A stretch of DNA of 64,000 nt. It comes from Erythrobacter sp. F6033 (GTDB lineage: Bacteria; Pseudomonadota; Alphaproteobacteria; Sphingomonadales; Sphingomonadaceae). A program made the translations under genes and the position numbers. This document shows, in pieces, positions 1 to 7,747 of this stretch (position 1 is the first letter of the stretch; each line of letters starts with the position of its first letter). Location: positions 2,170,001 to 2,234,000 of the forward strand of contig NZ_JALKAZ010000001.1 of assembly GCF_023016005.1 (NCBI RefSeq), in the 5' to 3' direction. The notes below the pieces were generated by a model. The model was not told the origin of the DNA. It worked only from the letters and a program-made list of their open reading frames with translations, and made no database searches.

Positions 1-760
1 CTTTCATCGCACCGCAGGCTTCCGCGCATTGTGCAGCGATGGCTTCATCCGTGACGCGCTCGATCAGCGGCAGAGCATTGCCCTCTTCACCAATCAGAGC
101 CTCTGCCGGAACAGAGACGTTCTCAAAATAGACTTCGGAAGCATGGCGCCCGTCAACGGTCGGGTAATCGCGTGTGACGACGCCATCGGCGGACTTGTCG
201 ACTACGAATACCGAAATGCCCTGCTTGTCCGTACGCTCGCCCGATGTGCGTGCGGTGACAATCAGATGGCTCGCCCATGGCGCACCGATGACAACCGATT
301 TGTGGCCATTCAGCACATAGTCGCCGCCAGACTTCTTCGCGGTGGTTTCGAGGTTCGCATAGTCATACCGGCCCCGCGGCTCTGCATAGGCAAATGCAAA
401 AACGCGGCTGCCATCGACGATAGCGCCAATGTGCTCTTCTTTCTGAGCCGCTGTGCCAGCATGCTTCAGAAAGCCGCCTGCGCAGACAACAGTCGGGACG
501 AATGGCTCAACCACTAGGCCTTTGCCGAATTCTTCCATGACCACCATGGAATCGACGGCACCGCCGCCAAAACCGCCATCGTCTTCGCTGAAAGGCATGC
601 CCAGAATACCGAGCTCGGCAAGCTGCGCCCACACTTCGGGCCGCCATCCGGCTTCGCTGGCAACCACGCCGCGGCGGGTGTCCCAATCATAGTTTTCGCG
701 GACCATACGGGTCAGGCCGTCGCGAACCATGTCTTGTTCTTCGGTGAAATTGAAATCCAC
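1..760 (-). CDS. Acyl-CoA dehydrogenase, small-subunit type (3' part beyond window)
   Basis: Flavin-dependent acyl-CoA dehydrogenase, probably the partner subunit of the acyl-CoA dehydrogenase encoded just upstream. It would catalyse alpha,beta-desaturation of an acyl-CoA. About 253 residues are visible and the C-terminus lies outside the window. The N-terminus (VDFNFTEEQDMVRDG) has the helical ACAD N-domain, followed by FAYAEPRGRYDYAN, a degenerate form of the family signature, and NGHKSVVIGAP in the beta domain. The start is a GTG at 760 preceded by GGAGAG at good spacing. No ATG fits. It lies 26 bases after the stop of the large-subunit gene, which suggests co-transcription. The family call is firm and the substrate is unknown. 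Confidence 0.85.
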   Translation of the reverse strand, partial: MDFNFTEEQDMVRDGLTRMVRENYDWDTRRGVVASEAGWRPEVWAQLAELGILGMPFSEDDGGFGGGAVDSMVVMEEFGKGLVVEPFVPTVVCAGGFLKHAGTAAQKEEHIGAIVDGSRVFAFAYAEPRGRYDYANLETTAKKSGGDYVLNGHKSVVIGAPWASHLIVTARTSGERTDKQGISVFVVDKSADGVVTRDYPTVDGRHASEVYFENVSVPAEALIGEEGNALPLIERVTDEAIAAQCAEACGAMK

Positions 761-786
761 TTATACTCTCCGGTATCGCTTGCGGC

Positions 787-1995
787 TTAGAGGCCGAGGA
801 TCATCTTGGTGATGATGTTGCGCTGAATTTCGTTCGATCCGCCATAAATCGACGTTTTGCGCATGTTGAAATAGGTCGATGCGGCATGCTGCGCATAGTC
901 CGGCCCTATCGGATACTGGTTTGAACCTGCATCACCCGGCACATTGGCGATATTGCCATAAAGCGGCGTGCCGTAACTACCGACAGCTTCCAGGGTCAGC
1001 TCGGTAAGGCGTTGCTGGATCTCGGTACCTTTGATCTTCAGGATCGAGCTTTCCGGACCGGGGCCTTTTCCAGCCTGCTCACCGGCCAGCGTGCGCAGCT
1101 CAGTGATTTCGAGCGCAGCGAGATCAATCTCAAGCTGGCTGACTTTGCGGGCAAAATCGAGGTCACTCATCAATGGCTCACCGTCGAGCATTTCCGATCC
1201 TGCAATCTCGCGCAGCTTTTCGACGCCGCGCTTGGAACGCGCAACACCAGCAATTCCGCTGCGCTCATGCGCGAGAAGGAACTTGGCGTAGGTCCAGCCC
1301 TTGTTCTCTTCACCGACAAGATTTTCGACCGGAACGCGAACGTCCGTCAGCCACGTTTCATTGACCTCGTATCCACCATCGATCAACTTGATCGGGCGCA
1401 CTTCAACACCAGGTGTGTTCATGTCGAGCAGGATGAAGCTGATGCCTTCCTGCGGCTTGGCTGCATCTGGATCGGTGCGGCACAGGAAGAAACCCCAGTC
1501 GGCGTACTGCGCCAAAGTGGTCCACGTTTTCTGGCCATTGATCACATAGTGATCGCCATCGCGCACGGCGGTGGTTTTCAGCGAGGCGAGATCCGAGCCA
1601 GCGCCCGGCTCTGAGTAACCCTGACACCACCATGTTTCGCCGCTGCGAATACCTGGCAGATGCTGAGCTTTCTGCTCTTCATTGCCGAAGGTGTAGATCA
1701 CCGGACCAACCATCGACACGCCAAAGGGAAGCGGCATAAGCGCGTTCACGCGGGCGTTCTCTTCCGACCAGATATAGCGCTGTGTCGGGGTCCAGCCGGT
1801 GCCGCCATATTGCTCTGGCCAAGCCGGAACGGACCAGCCCTTTTCACCCAGAACCTTGTGCCACGCGACGAAATCTTCCCGCGCAAGATCTTCGCGCAGG
1901 CCTGTATCGCCGAGATGCTTGGGATAGTTCGCTTCGATAAAGTTACGAACTTCCTCGCGGAACGCCACTTCTTCGGGCGTGAATTCAAGGTTCAT
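787..1995 (-). CDS. Acyl-CoA dehydrogenase, large-subunit type
   Basis: 402-residue acyl-CoA dehydrogenase of the type often annotated as pimeloyl-CoA dehydrogenase large subunit. It carries the signature YSEPGAGSDLA for FAD/substrate binding and the C-terminal segment IYGGSNEIQR at about residues 383-392. In classical enzymes the catalytic base is the Glu of a YEG motif, but here that position is Gly (Y384-G385-G386). This fits subunits of heteromeric dehydrogenases, so it probably works with the neighbouring subunit. An AGGAGAG site sits before the ATG. It lies in an operon with a thiolase and an SDR dehydrogenase upstream. The true substrate (fatty, dicarboxylic or steroid side-chain acyl-CoA) cannot be told from sequence. 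Confidence 0.9.
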   Translation of the reverse strand: MNLEFTPEEVAFREEVRNFIEANYPKHLGDTGLREDLAREDFVAWHKVLGEKGWSVPAWPEQYGGTGWTPTQRYIWSEENARVNALMPLPFGVSMVGPVIYTFGNEEQKAQHLPGIRSGETWWCQGYSEPGAGSDLASLKTTAVRDGDHYVINGQKTWTTLAQYADWGFFLCRTDPDAAKPQEGISFILLDMNTPGVEVRPIKLIDGGYEVNETWLTDVRVPVENLVGEENKGWTYAKFLLAHERSGIAGVARSKRGVEKLREIAGSEMLDGEPLMSDLDFARKVSQLEIDLAALEITELRTLAGEQAGKGPGPESSILKIKGTEIQQRLTELTLEAVGSYGTPLYGNIANVPGDAGSNQYPIGPDYAQHAASTYFNMRKTSIYGGSNEIQRNIITKMILGL

Positions 1996-2070
1996 GGGGT
2001 TCTCTCCTAAAGACCGTTTTTGCCTGATCGCTCAGGCAAGTACGTTTCCGGCACCCGATCGGATGCGGAA

Positions 2071-2100
2071 AGGGCCGCGCTTTTTTGCAAGCGCAGCCCC
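2071..2100 (-). terminator. Hairpin between SDR and acyl-CoA dehydrogenase genes
   Basis: Inverted repeat GGGCCGCGCTT (2072-2082) and AAGCGCAGCCC (2089-2099), 11 base pairs with one G-U pair and a 6-base loop. In the minus-strand direction it is followed by only three T residues. It could be a weak intrinsic terminator or an mRNA-stabilising hairpin that lowers expression of the downstream dehydrogenases. Confidence 0.45.
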
Positions 2101-2107
2101 AGCAAAA

Positions 2108-2893
2108 TTACCGCGGTGCCATGCGGATCGCGCCGTCGAGACGCACATCTTCGCCGTTGAAATATCCGGTTTCGATCATGCACATGGCAAGCTTCGCGTA
2201 CTCTTCCGGATTACCCAGACGTTTCGGGAATGGAACCGATGCAGCGAGCGCTTCCTTCACCTGAGGCGGTGCAGCATTCATCAACGGGGTTTCAAAGATG
2301 CCCGGCAGGATGGTGTTCACGCGGATGCCTTCGCGCATCAGATCGCGCGCGATTGGCAGGGTCATGCCAACAACGCCGCCTTTGGATGCAGAGTAAGCCG
2401 CTTGGCCGATTTGGCCGTCTTCAGCAGCCACCGAAGCCGTGTTGACCATCGCGCCGCGTGCGCCTTCTTCGTTGATTGGGTCGAGGCTCATCATGCCAGC
2501 CGCCGATTTGGCGATGCAGCGAAATGTGCCGATCAGGTTGACCTGAATGACGAAGTCGAATGCCGAAATCGGGAAGTGCTTGATTTCACCAGTTTGCTTG
2601 TCGCGGCTGGCGGTTTTGATCGCGTTGCCGATGCCAGCGCAGTTCACAAGAATGCGCTCTTGGCCGTGGGCTTCGCGGGCCTTGGCAAAGCCTGCATCAA
2701 CGTCTTCATCGCTGGTCACATTGACCTTACAAAACACGCCGCCAATTTCGGCAGCCATGGCTTCGCCCTTTTCTTCGTTCATGTCGAAGATGGCGACTTT
2801 CGCGCCTTTGGCCGCGAGAGCACGCGCGGTTGCCGCGCCGAGCCCGGATGCGCCGCCTGTTACGACGGCAGGGGTGTTTGCTGATACTTCCAT
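2108..2893 (-). CDS. SDR-family dehydrogenase (3-hydroxyacyl-CoA dehydrogenase-like)
   Basis: 261-residue short-chain dehydrogenase/reductase. The NAD(P)-binding motif TGGASGLG is at residues 12-19, and the catalytic Ser154, Tyr167 and Lys171 lie in ASVAAEDGQIGQAAYSASKGG. It resembles the type II 3-hydroxyacyl-CoA dehydrogenases (HSD17B10-like). Placed between a thiolase and two acyl-CoA dehydrogenases, it most likely carries out the NAD-dependent oxidation step of beta-oxidation. A GAGAGGAAG site precedes the ATG, and the gene starts 29 bases after the thiolase stop. The SDR family is certain and the substrate assignment rests on context. Confidence 0.88.
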   Translation of the reverse strand: MEVSANTPAVVTGGASGLGAATARALAAKGAKVAIFDMNEEKGEAMAAEIGGVFCKVNVTSDEDVDAGFAKAREAHGQERILVNCAGIGNAIKTASRDKQTGEIKHFPISAFDFVIQVNLIGTFRCIAKSAAGMMSLDPINEEGARGAMVNTASVAAEDGQIGQAAYSASKGGVVGMTLPIARDLMREGIRVNTILPGIFETPLMNAAPPQVKEALAASVPFPKRLGNPEEYAKLAMCMIETGYFNGEDVRLDGAIRMAPR

Positions 2894-2922
2894 GGGGTCT
2901 TCCTCTCAGATTCTAAGGTAGC

Positions 2923-4095
2923 TTATAGCGATTCAACGATAGTGACATTGGCGACGCCGCCGCCTTCGCACATCGTTTGCAGGCCGTATTTCTTGCCGTG
3001 GCGCTTCAGTCCGTGGACCAAAGTCGCCATCAATTTCGTGCCCGACGCGCCCAGTGGATGGCCGAGCGAAATCGCGCCGCCATGCACATTGAGCTTTTCC
3101 GGGTCTGCACCCGTGTGCTTGAGCCAAGCCATCGGCACCGGCGCGAACGCTTCGTTGACTTCGTAGAGGTCAATATCGTCGATTTTGAGGCCCGCCCGCT
3201 TCAGCGCTTTATCGGTAGCGAACAGCGGCTCTTCCAACATGATCACAGGATCGCCTGCCGTCACGGTCAGATTGTGGATGCGGGCCATCGGGGTCAGGCC
3301 ATACTTCTTCAGAGCCTCTTCCGAAACAACGAGCACGGCCGATGAACCATCGCAGATTTGGCTGGCGCTGGCGGCGGTCACTTTGCCTTCAGGCGCGATC
3401 AATTTGACGCCCGCAATACCTTCCAGCGTCGCGTCGAAACGGATGCCTTCATCGATCGTGTGCATCTCCGTGCCGTCGGGAGTTTCGATCTCCACTGGCA
3501 CGATCTCGTTGGCAAAGGCGCCAGCCTCTGTCGCAGCGATTGCACGCTTGTGGCTTTCAAATGCGAATGCATCCAGATCGTCTTTGGAGAAGCCGTGTTT
3601 GTTCGCGATCATTTCCGCGCCCATAAACTGGCTGAATTGCACACCAGGATATTTCGCCTTCACCCCGTCAGACATGTAATTGCCAAGCCCCTCTTTCATG
3701 TGCAGCGTCATATTGCTGCCCATCGGAACGCGGGTCATGCTTTCTACGCCGCATGCGATCACCACATCCTGCGTGCCGCTCATTACAGCTTGCGCGGCGA
3801 ACTGGATGGCCTGCTGCGAAGACCCGCACTGGCGATCAATCGAAACAGCCGGGGTGGATTGCGGGAGAAGTTTCGAAGCAAGCACAGCCATACGGCCCAC
3901 CTGCCCTGCCTGCTCACCGGCTTGGCTGACACAGCCTGCAACAACATCGTCAATCGCGCTGGGATCAATGCCGCTGCGCTCAACCACCGCATCTAGCGAT
4001 TTGGCGAGCAGATCGACAGGGTGCACGCCTGCGAGACGGCCACCACGGCGACCTCCGGCTGTACGAACGGCGTCGACGATATAGGCTGTGGCCAT
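2923..4095 (-). CDS. Acetyl-CoA acetyltransferase (thiolase)
   Basis: 390-residue thiolase that would cleave 3-ketoacyl-CoA or condense acyl-CoA units. The nucleophile Cys90 lies in DRQCGSSQQA, His346 in SLGHPLGASG and the second Cys376 in MCEGGGVAN. All three catalytic residues are present. The start at 4095 (MATAYIVDAVRTAGG) begins right at the family N-terminus and is preceded by GAGAGG. An in-frame upstream extension to 4137 is poorer. It is the first gene of the minus-strand acyl-CoA degradation operon. The FadA-like versus acetoacetyl-CoA thiolase role cannot be settled from sequence. Confidence 0.93.
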   Translation of the reverse strand: MATAYIVDAVRTAGGRRGGRLAGVHPVDLLAKSLDAVVERSGIDPSAIDDVVAGCVSQAGEQAGQVGRMAVLASKLLPQSTPAVSIDRQCGSSQQAIQFAAQAVMSGTQDVVIACGVESMTRVPMGSNMTLHMKEGLGNYMSDGVKAKYPGVQFSQFMGAEMIANKHGFSKDDLDAFAFESHKRAIAATEAGAFANEIVPVEIETPDGTEMHTIDEGIRFDATLEGIAGVKLIAPEGKVTAASASQICDGSSAVLVVSEEALKKYGLTPMARIHNLTVTAGDPVIMLEEPLFATDKALKRAGLKIDDIDLYEVNEAFAPVPMAWLKHTGADPEKLNVHGGAISLGHPLGASGTKLMATLVHGLKRHGKKYGLQTMCEGGGVANVTIVESL

Positions 4096-4288
4096 TTGGA
4101 TTATCCTCTCGTTTACGTAAACGTTGCTCTTTGCCACTGACTATGTGAGCGCGAACGGCAAATCAATGGGCGAATTGACGCTATTGCGGCGCAGGGCGAA
4201 CTTGCCGCTACGGCATCCGAAACCTCAGGCGCAGACTCGTTGCAAGGGTTGCTTATTCCCGCTTGGTCTGGCTACGGATAATGGCGAA

Positions 4289-5020
4289 ATGAAGACACTG
4301 TTTGAACTCAATCCCGCGCTCGATCGCGGTGCGCTGGCACAGCGTTTTGCTGACACAGGCCGCGTGCAGATTCGGGATGTTCTGACCGAGGAAGCAGCAC
4401 AGGAAATCCTGACTGTTCTGACCAAGGGTACACCGTGGGGGATGGCGACCGGTGCAGGCGATGAAAACCGCCAGAGCTTCCCGGCGGAGATGATGCGAAC
4501 GCGCGAAGGCCAGCAGGAAATCAACGCCGCAGCAAACGAAGCGGCGCAGAATTCCGCCCGCGGCGAATATGGCTTCCGCTTCGCTCACTATCCGATTTTG
4601 ACAGCTGTTCAGGAGGGGCGGAACCCCGGCGGCCCGCACGAAATCCTGATTGAACACCTCAATGCCCCCGAGTTCCTCGGTCTGGCGCGCGAGGTTACAG
4701 GGATCAATGCTTTGGTGAAGGCAGACGGTCAGGCAAGCCTGTTCGCGCCCAACCACTATCTCGGACGCCACATCGACAGCCACGTCGCAGAAGGGTGGGA
4801 GGTTGCCTATGTGTTGAACTTCGCCCCGCCCAACTGGCATCCAGACTGGGGCGGGTATTTGCTGTTCATGGATGATGATGGCGATGTCGTGGAAGGCTTC
4901 CGGCCTCGCTTCAACGCGCTCAACCTCTTCCGCGTGCCGCAGTCCCATATGGTCAGTTATGTTCCGCCATTTGCGCCGGTTGGCAGGATGGCTGTAACCG
5001 GATGGCTCCGTTCCCAATGA
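4289..5020 (+). CDS. 2OG-Fe(II) oxygenase (prolyl hydroxylase-like)
   Basis: 243-residue protein of the 2-oxoglutarate- and Fe(II)-dependent dioxygenase superfamily. The expected iron ligands are visible: His161 and Asp163 in GRHIDSH, and His220 in PQSHMVSYV. Arg233 in VGRMAVTGW is suited to bind the 2-oxoglutarate carboxylate. Overall it resembles the PKHD/prolyl 4-hydroxylase-like group. ATG at 4289 was chosen because the upstream in-frame extension (from 4124) overlaps the divergent thiolase promoter region and has no family character. It overlaps the next gene by four bases, so the trio 4289-7631 is probably translationally coupled. The substrate is unknown. A protein or peptide is possible. 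Confidence 0.85.
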   Translation: MKTLFELNPALDRGALAQRFADTGRVQIRDVLTEEAAQEILTVLTKGTPWGMATGAGDENRQSFPAEMMRTREGQQEINAAANEAAQNSARGEYGFRFAHYPILTAVQEGRNPGGPHEILIEHLNAPEFLGLAREVTGINALVKADGQASLFAPNHYLGRHIDSHVAEGWEVAYVLNFAPPNWHPDWGGYLLFMDDDGDVVEGFRPRFNALNLFRVPQSHMVSYVPPFAPVGRMAVTGWLRSQ

Positions 5021-6720
5021 GCGTGGCCATGTCTGTGCAGGACGCGCAGATGCGCATTCAAGCGGCACTGCGATCAAACGATTTGGCGGGTGCACGCGCA
5101 ATTGCGAAAACGGCACTGCGCGCCAATCCACGCGATGTCACGCTTGCCCATATGGCTGGCAATCTGGCTCTGAAAGCGGGCGATCCAAAGGCGGCGAGCA
5201 AGCACTTCGAAACCGCTGCCACGCGCGTGCCGAGCCATCTTGATTATACTCTCGATCTTGCAATTACTCTCCAGCAACTGGGGCAGCATGAGGACGTGAT
5301 CAAGCGACTTGCGGCGCGTGAGGACGCCGGGCGCAAAGCGGTACGATATGCCAGTATTCGGGCATTATCGCACAAAGAGCTCGGCCAGATGGATGAGGCC
5401 GCAGAGTGGTATGATGTCGCGCTCTCGATAGAACCACAGCATCCGCGGGCGCTTCATGGACGCGCGCGTGTCGCACTTGAACGCGGCGAAGCAGAAGCAC
5501 TTGCCAGATTTGATCAGGCCTTGTCAGTCAATGCTGGTGATGCCGATGTATGGCTTGGCAAAGCGAACGCGCTGGATGTCTCGGGGGATGCACAAGGCGC
5601 GATGACGGTTGCCCGCCAGATTGCTGAACAAGCGCCATCTTACCTGCCGGGGCAGTCTTTCCTTGCGCAAATGAAGCTTGCGGCAGGCGAGGAGAACTTT
5701 GCTTCCCATTACGCCGATGCCGCCGCGAAACATCCGCAAGACCCCAATATTCCAGCTGCGCATTGCGATGTGCTGTCCGGCCTGGACCGGGCACAAGAAG
5801 CGGCAGAGGTTGCCGCCAACGCGCGCATAGCCTTTCCAGATGTCGAACACTTCGCGCTCTCAGAGGCAGTCCATAGCGGGACAGCTGGCGACTGGGACCG
5901 GGCTGACGCGATTTTTGCCGACCTGCGAGATGACAGACCGATCCGGCATCTCAATGAAGCCCGCCATCGCCTTCGCAAGCATGATCTTGATGCTGCCGAA
6001 CGCTCGCTGACAAAGGCGCTAAGCGGCGATGGCTGGGATATCGCAAGCTGGGCTTTACTCGGCATCGTCTGGCGCCTCTCTGGCGATCCCCGCGCTGAAT
6101 GGTTGCATGAGCGGCAGGGTCTGGTCCAGTTCTTACCGCTCGAAGGCGCAGAGGACCTGGTGGAGAGATGCGTCTCCTTCCTTCGGGAATTGCACGCGAA
6201 TTCGGCGATGCCACTTGGCCAGAGCCTTCGCGGAGGCACCCAGACACGCGGTATACTCTTCTATCGAACTGAGCAGCTCATCCGGGAGCTTCGAGACGCG
6301 ATTGCCGAGACAGTTGAGACCTATCGCAGCCAATTGCCAAAGCGGGATGAAAAACATCCGCTGCTTCGGCACCGGAATGCAGATTGGCGGTTTGATGGGT
6401 CATGGTCCGTCAGGCTCACTGGCGGGGGCGATTTTCACACCTCCCATATACACCCTAAGGGGATTGTATCCTCGGCGCTGTATCTGATCACGCCCGATGA
6501 CTGCGCTGACGAGAGCTCGCGTAACGGTTGGCTTGAAATCGGGCGCCCTCCTCCTGATCTGGGGCTGGATTTGGAGCCCGTGAAGGCTATCCAGCCAAAA
6601 TCGGGGCATCTCGCGCTGTTCCCTAGCACTTTGTATCACGGCACCACCCCATTCGCGGCATCGGAGCGAATGACGGTGGCCTTCGATGTTGTCAGCCAAA
6701 GAAAGTCATACCCGAAATGA
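5017..6720 (+). CDS. TPR protein with C-terminal 2OG-Fe(II) oxygenase domain
   Basis: About 567 residues. The N-terminal two thirds is a run of TPR-like helical repeats (for example DVTLAHMAGNLALKAGDPK and PRALHGRARVALERGEAEA). The C-terminal about 150 residues match the putative 2OG-Fe(II) oxygenase family seen in TPR proteins (PF13759-like). They contain DWRFDGSWSVRL, the metal ligand pair in SHIHPKG (His477, His479) and a distal His541 in LYHGTTPF. The start ATG at 5017 overlaps the upstream stop (ATGA). A second in-frame ATG lies at 5029. The TPR array probably binds a protein partner or substrate that the oxygenase modifies. No signal peptide is visible, so it should be cytoplasmic. Confidence 0.82.
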   Translation: MSVAMSVQDAQMRIQAALRSNDLAGARAIAKTALRANPRDVTLAHMAGNLALKAGDPKAASKHFETAATRVPSHLDYTLDLAITLQQLGQHEDVIKRLAAREDAGRKAVRYASIRALSHKELGQMDEAAEWYDVALSIEPQHPRALHGRARVALERGEAEALARFDQALSVNAGDADVWLGKANALDVSGDAQGAMTVARQIAEQAPSYLPGQSFLAQMKLAAGEENFASHYADAAAKHPQDPNIPAAHCDVLSGLDRAQEAAEVAANARIAFPDVEHFALSEAVHSGTAGDWDRADAIFADLRDDRPIRHLNEARHRLRKHDLDAAERSLTKALSGDGWDIASWALLGIVWRLSGDPRAEWLHERQGLVQFLPLEGAEDLVERCVSFLRELHANSAMPLGQSLRGGTQTRGILFYRTEQLIRELRDAIAETVETYRSQLPKRDEKHPLLRHRNADWRFDGSWSVRLTGGGDFHTSHIHPKGIVSSALYLITPDDCADESSRNGWLEIGRPPPDLGLDLEPVKAIQPKSGHLALFPSTLYHGTTPFAASERMTVAFDVVSQRKSYPK

Positions 6721-7631
6721 GCAACACTCAATCGCAGGATGCTTGGGGCGATTTCTGGGCGCTCAACGCACGCGGAAACACCAGCGGTGAAGGTGGAGGC
6801 TGCCTGCCACAAAGATGGGCAGCCATCGAGCAGGCGCAATCCGGGGTATGGCATGACTTTGCCGAACATCTGCCTGAGGGAGCAAAGGTCCTCGATCTCG
6901 CGACCGGTGATGGGAGGGTCCTTGGCTGGATGATCGCCAAACGTCCTGATCTCATTCTGACAGGCGTTGATCTTTCACCGACACTGCCCAAACCTCCCTT
7001 AGGAACAGAAACTCTCAGCGGTATCCCGATGGAGAAACTGCCCTTCGAAGAGGGCACATTTGATGCTGTGGTGAGCCAATTTGGGTTTGAATATGGTGAT
7101 ACCGGTCAAGTAACGGCGGAGATTGCCCGGATACTCAAGCCTGGCGGCAAAGTCGGTTTGATTATGCATCGCGGCGATGGCCCGATCCTGGCGCATAATC
7201 GCGCGCGCCGTGACGAGCTTCTATGGCCGCTCAAAGAGAAAGCGGTCGCTCGCAAGGTAAAGACCGCGCTCAAAAAAGGTCCATCCGCAATCGACAAGGC
7301 TGCGGAATTTGCTGGGAAAATCGCGCAAAAGGGCGCCGAAAAGTTCGGTCAGCAATCACCCGCTTGGGAAATTCCCGAGGCGATCCGCCGCACGTGCCTG
7401 ATGGGGCGCAGCTCTGGTGTAGGTTCCATTATCGAGACTGTCGGGACGATCGAAGGCCACGCAAAGAATGAGCTGGGCAGGATCAAATCGCTTACGGGCG
7501 CCTGCGCGACTGCCGATGATCGCCAGACCATTGTCGACCACTTTGCATCGCGGGGTCTGGCATTGATGGAAACACGCCATCTTACAGAAAAGAGCGGCCG
7601 CGAATTCGCGGACTTTGTCCGGTTCGAATAA
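6717..7631 (+). CDS. Class I SAM-dependent methyltransferase
   Basis: 304-residue methyltransferase. Motif I VLDLATGDG is at residues 58-66, followed by the acidic motif LTGVDLSP and the post-motif LKPGGKVGLIMHRGDGP. The C-terminal half (KTALKKGPSAIDKAAEF) is helical and basic, and is not a known catalytic module. It overlaps the TPR-oxygenase gene by four bases (ATGA) and ends before a strong hairpin terminator. The operon context suggests it acts on the same substrate as the two oxygenases. The substrate is not known. Confidence 0.82.
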   Translation: MSNTQSQDAWGDFWALNARGNTSGEGGGCLPQRWAAIEQAQSGVWHDFAEHLPEGAKVLDLATGDGRVLGWMIAKRPDLILTGVDLSPTLPKPPLGTETLSGIPMEKLPFEEGTFDAVVSQFGFEYGDTGQVTAEIARILKPGGKVGLIMHRGDGPILAHNRARRDELLWPLKEKAVARKVKTALKKGPSAIDKAAEFAGKIAQKGAEKFGQQSPAWEIPEAIRRTCLMGRSSGVGSIIETVGTIEGHAKNELGRIKSLTGACATADDRQTIVDHFASRGLALMETRHLTEKSGREFADFVRFE

Positions 7632-7670
7632 ACGCCGCTCCGACGCACGTCCACGTACGGACAGAATACA

Positions 7671-7705
7671 AAAAGGGCGCCAGACCGAAAGTCTGGCGCC
7701 CTTTT
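7671..7705 (+). terminator. Intrinsic terminator, probably bidirectional
   Basis: Perfect 15-bp stem: AAAAGGGCGCCAGAC (7671-7685), loop CGAAA, GTCTGGCGCCCTTTT (7691-7705). It has A-tract and T-tract flanks, so it can end both the plus-strand oxygenase/methyltransferase operon and the minus-strand receptor gene. Confidence 0.88.
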
Positions 7706-7713
7706 GTTCGATT

Positions 7714-7739
7714 GTGTCCCCGACCGAAGCCGGGGACAC
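7714..7739 (-). terminator. Second hairpin downstream of TonB receptor gene
   Basis: GTGTCCCCG (7714-7722) pairs with CGGGGACAC (7731-7739) around an 8-base loop. It is only 8 bases past the receptor stop codon. No T-tract follows immediately, so it may protect the 3' end of the receptor mRNA together with the terminator at 7671-7705. Confidence 0.5.
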
Positions 7740-7747
7740 TAATCTGA

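Noticed and set aside
7612-7634. tRNA T-loop-like string GGTTCGAATA
   Set aside because: It is the 3' end of the methyltransferase gene. No acceptor or anticodon arms can be built around it.
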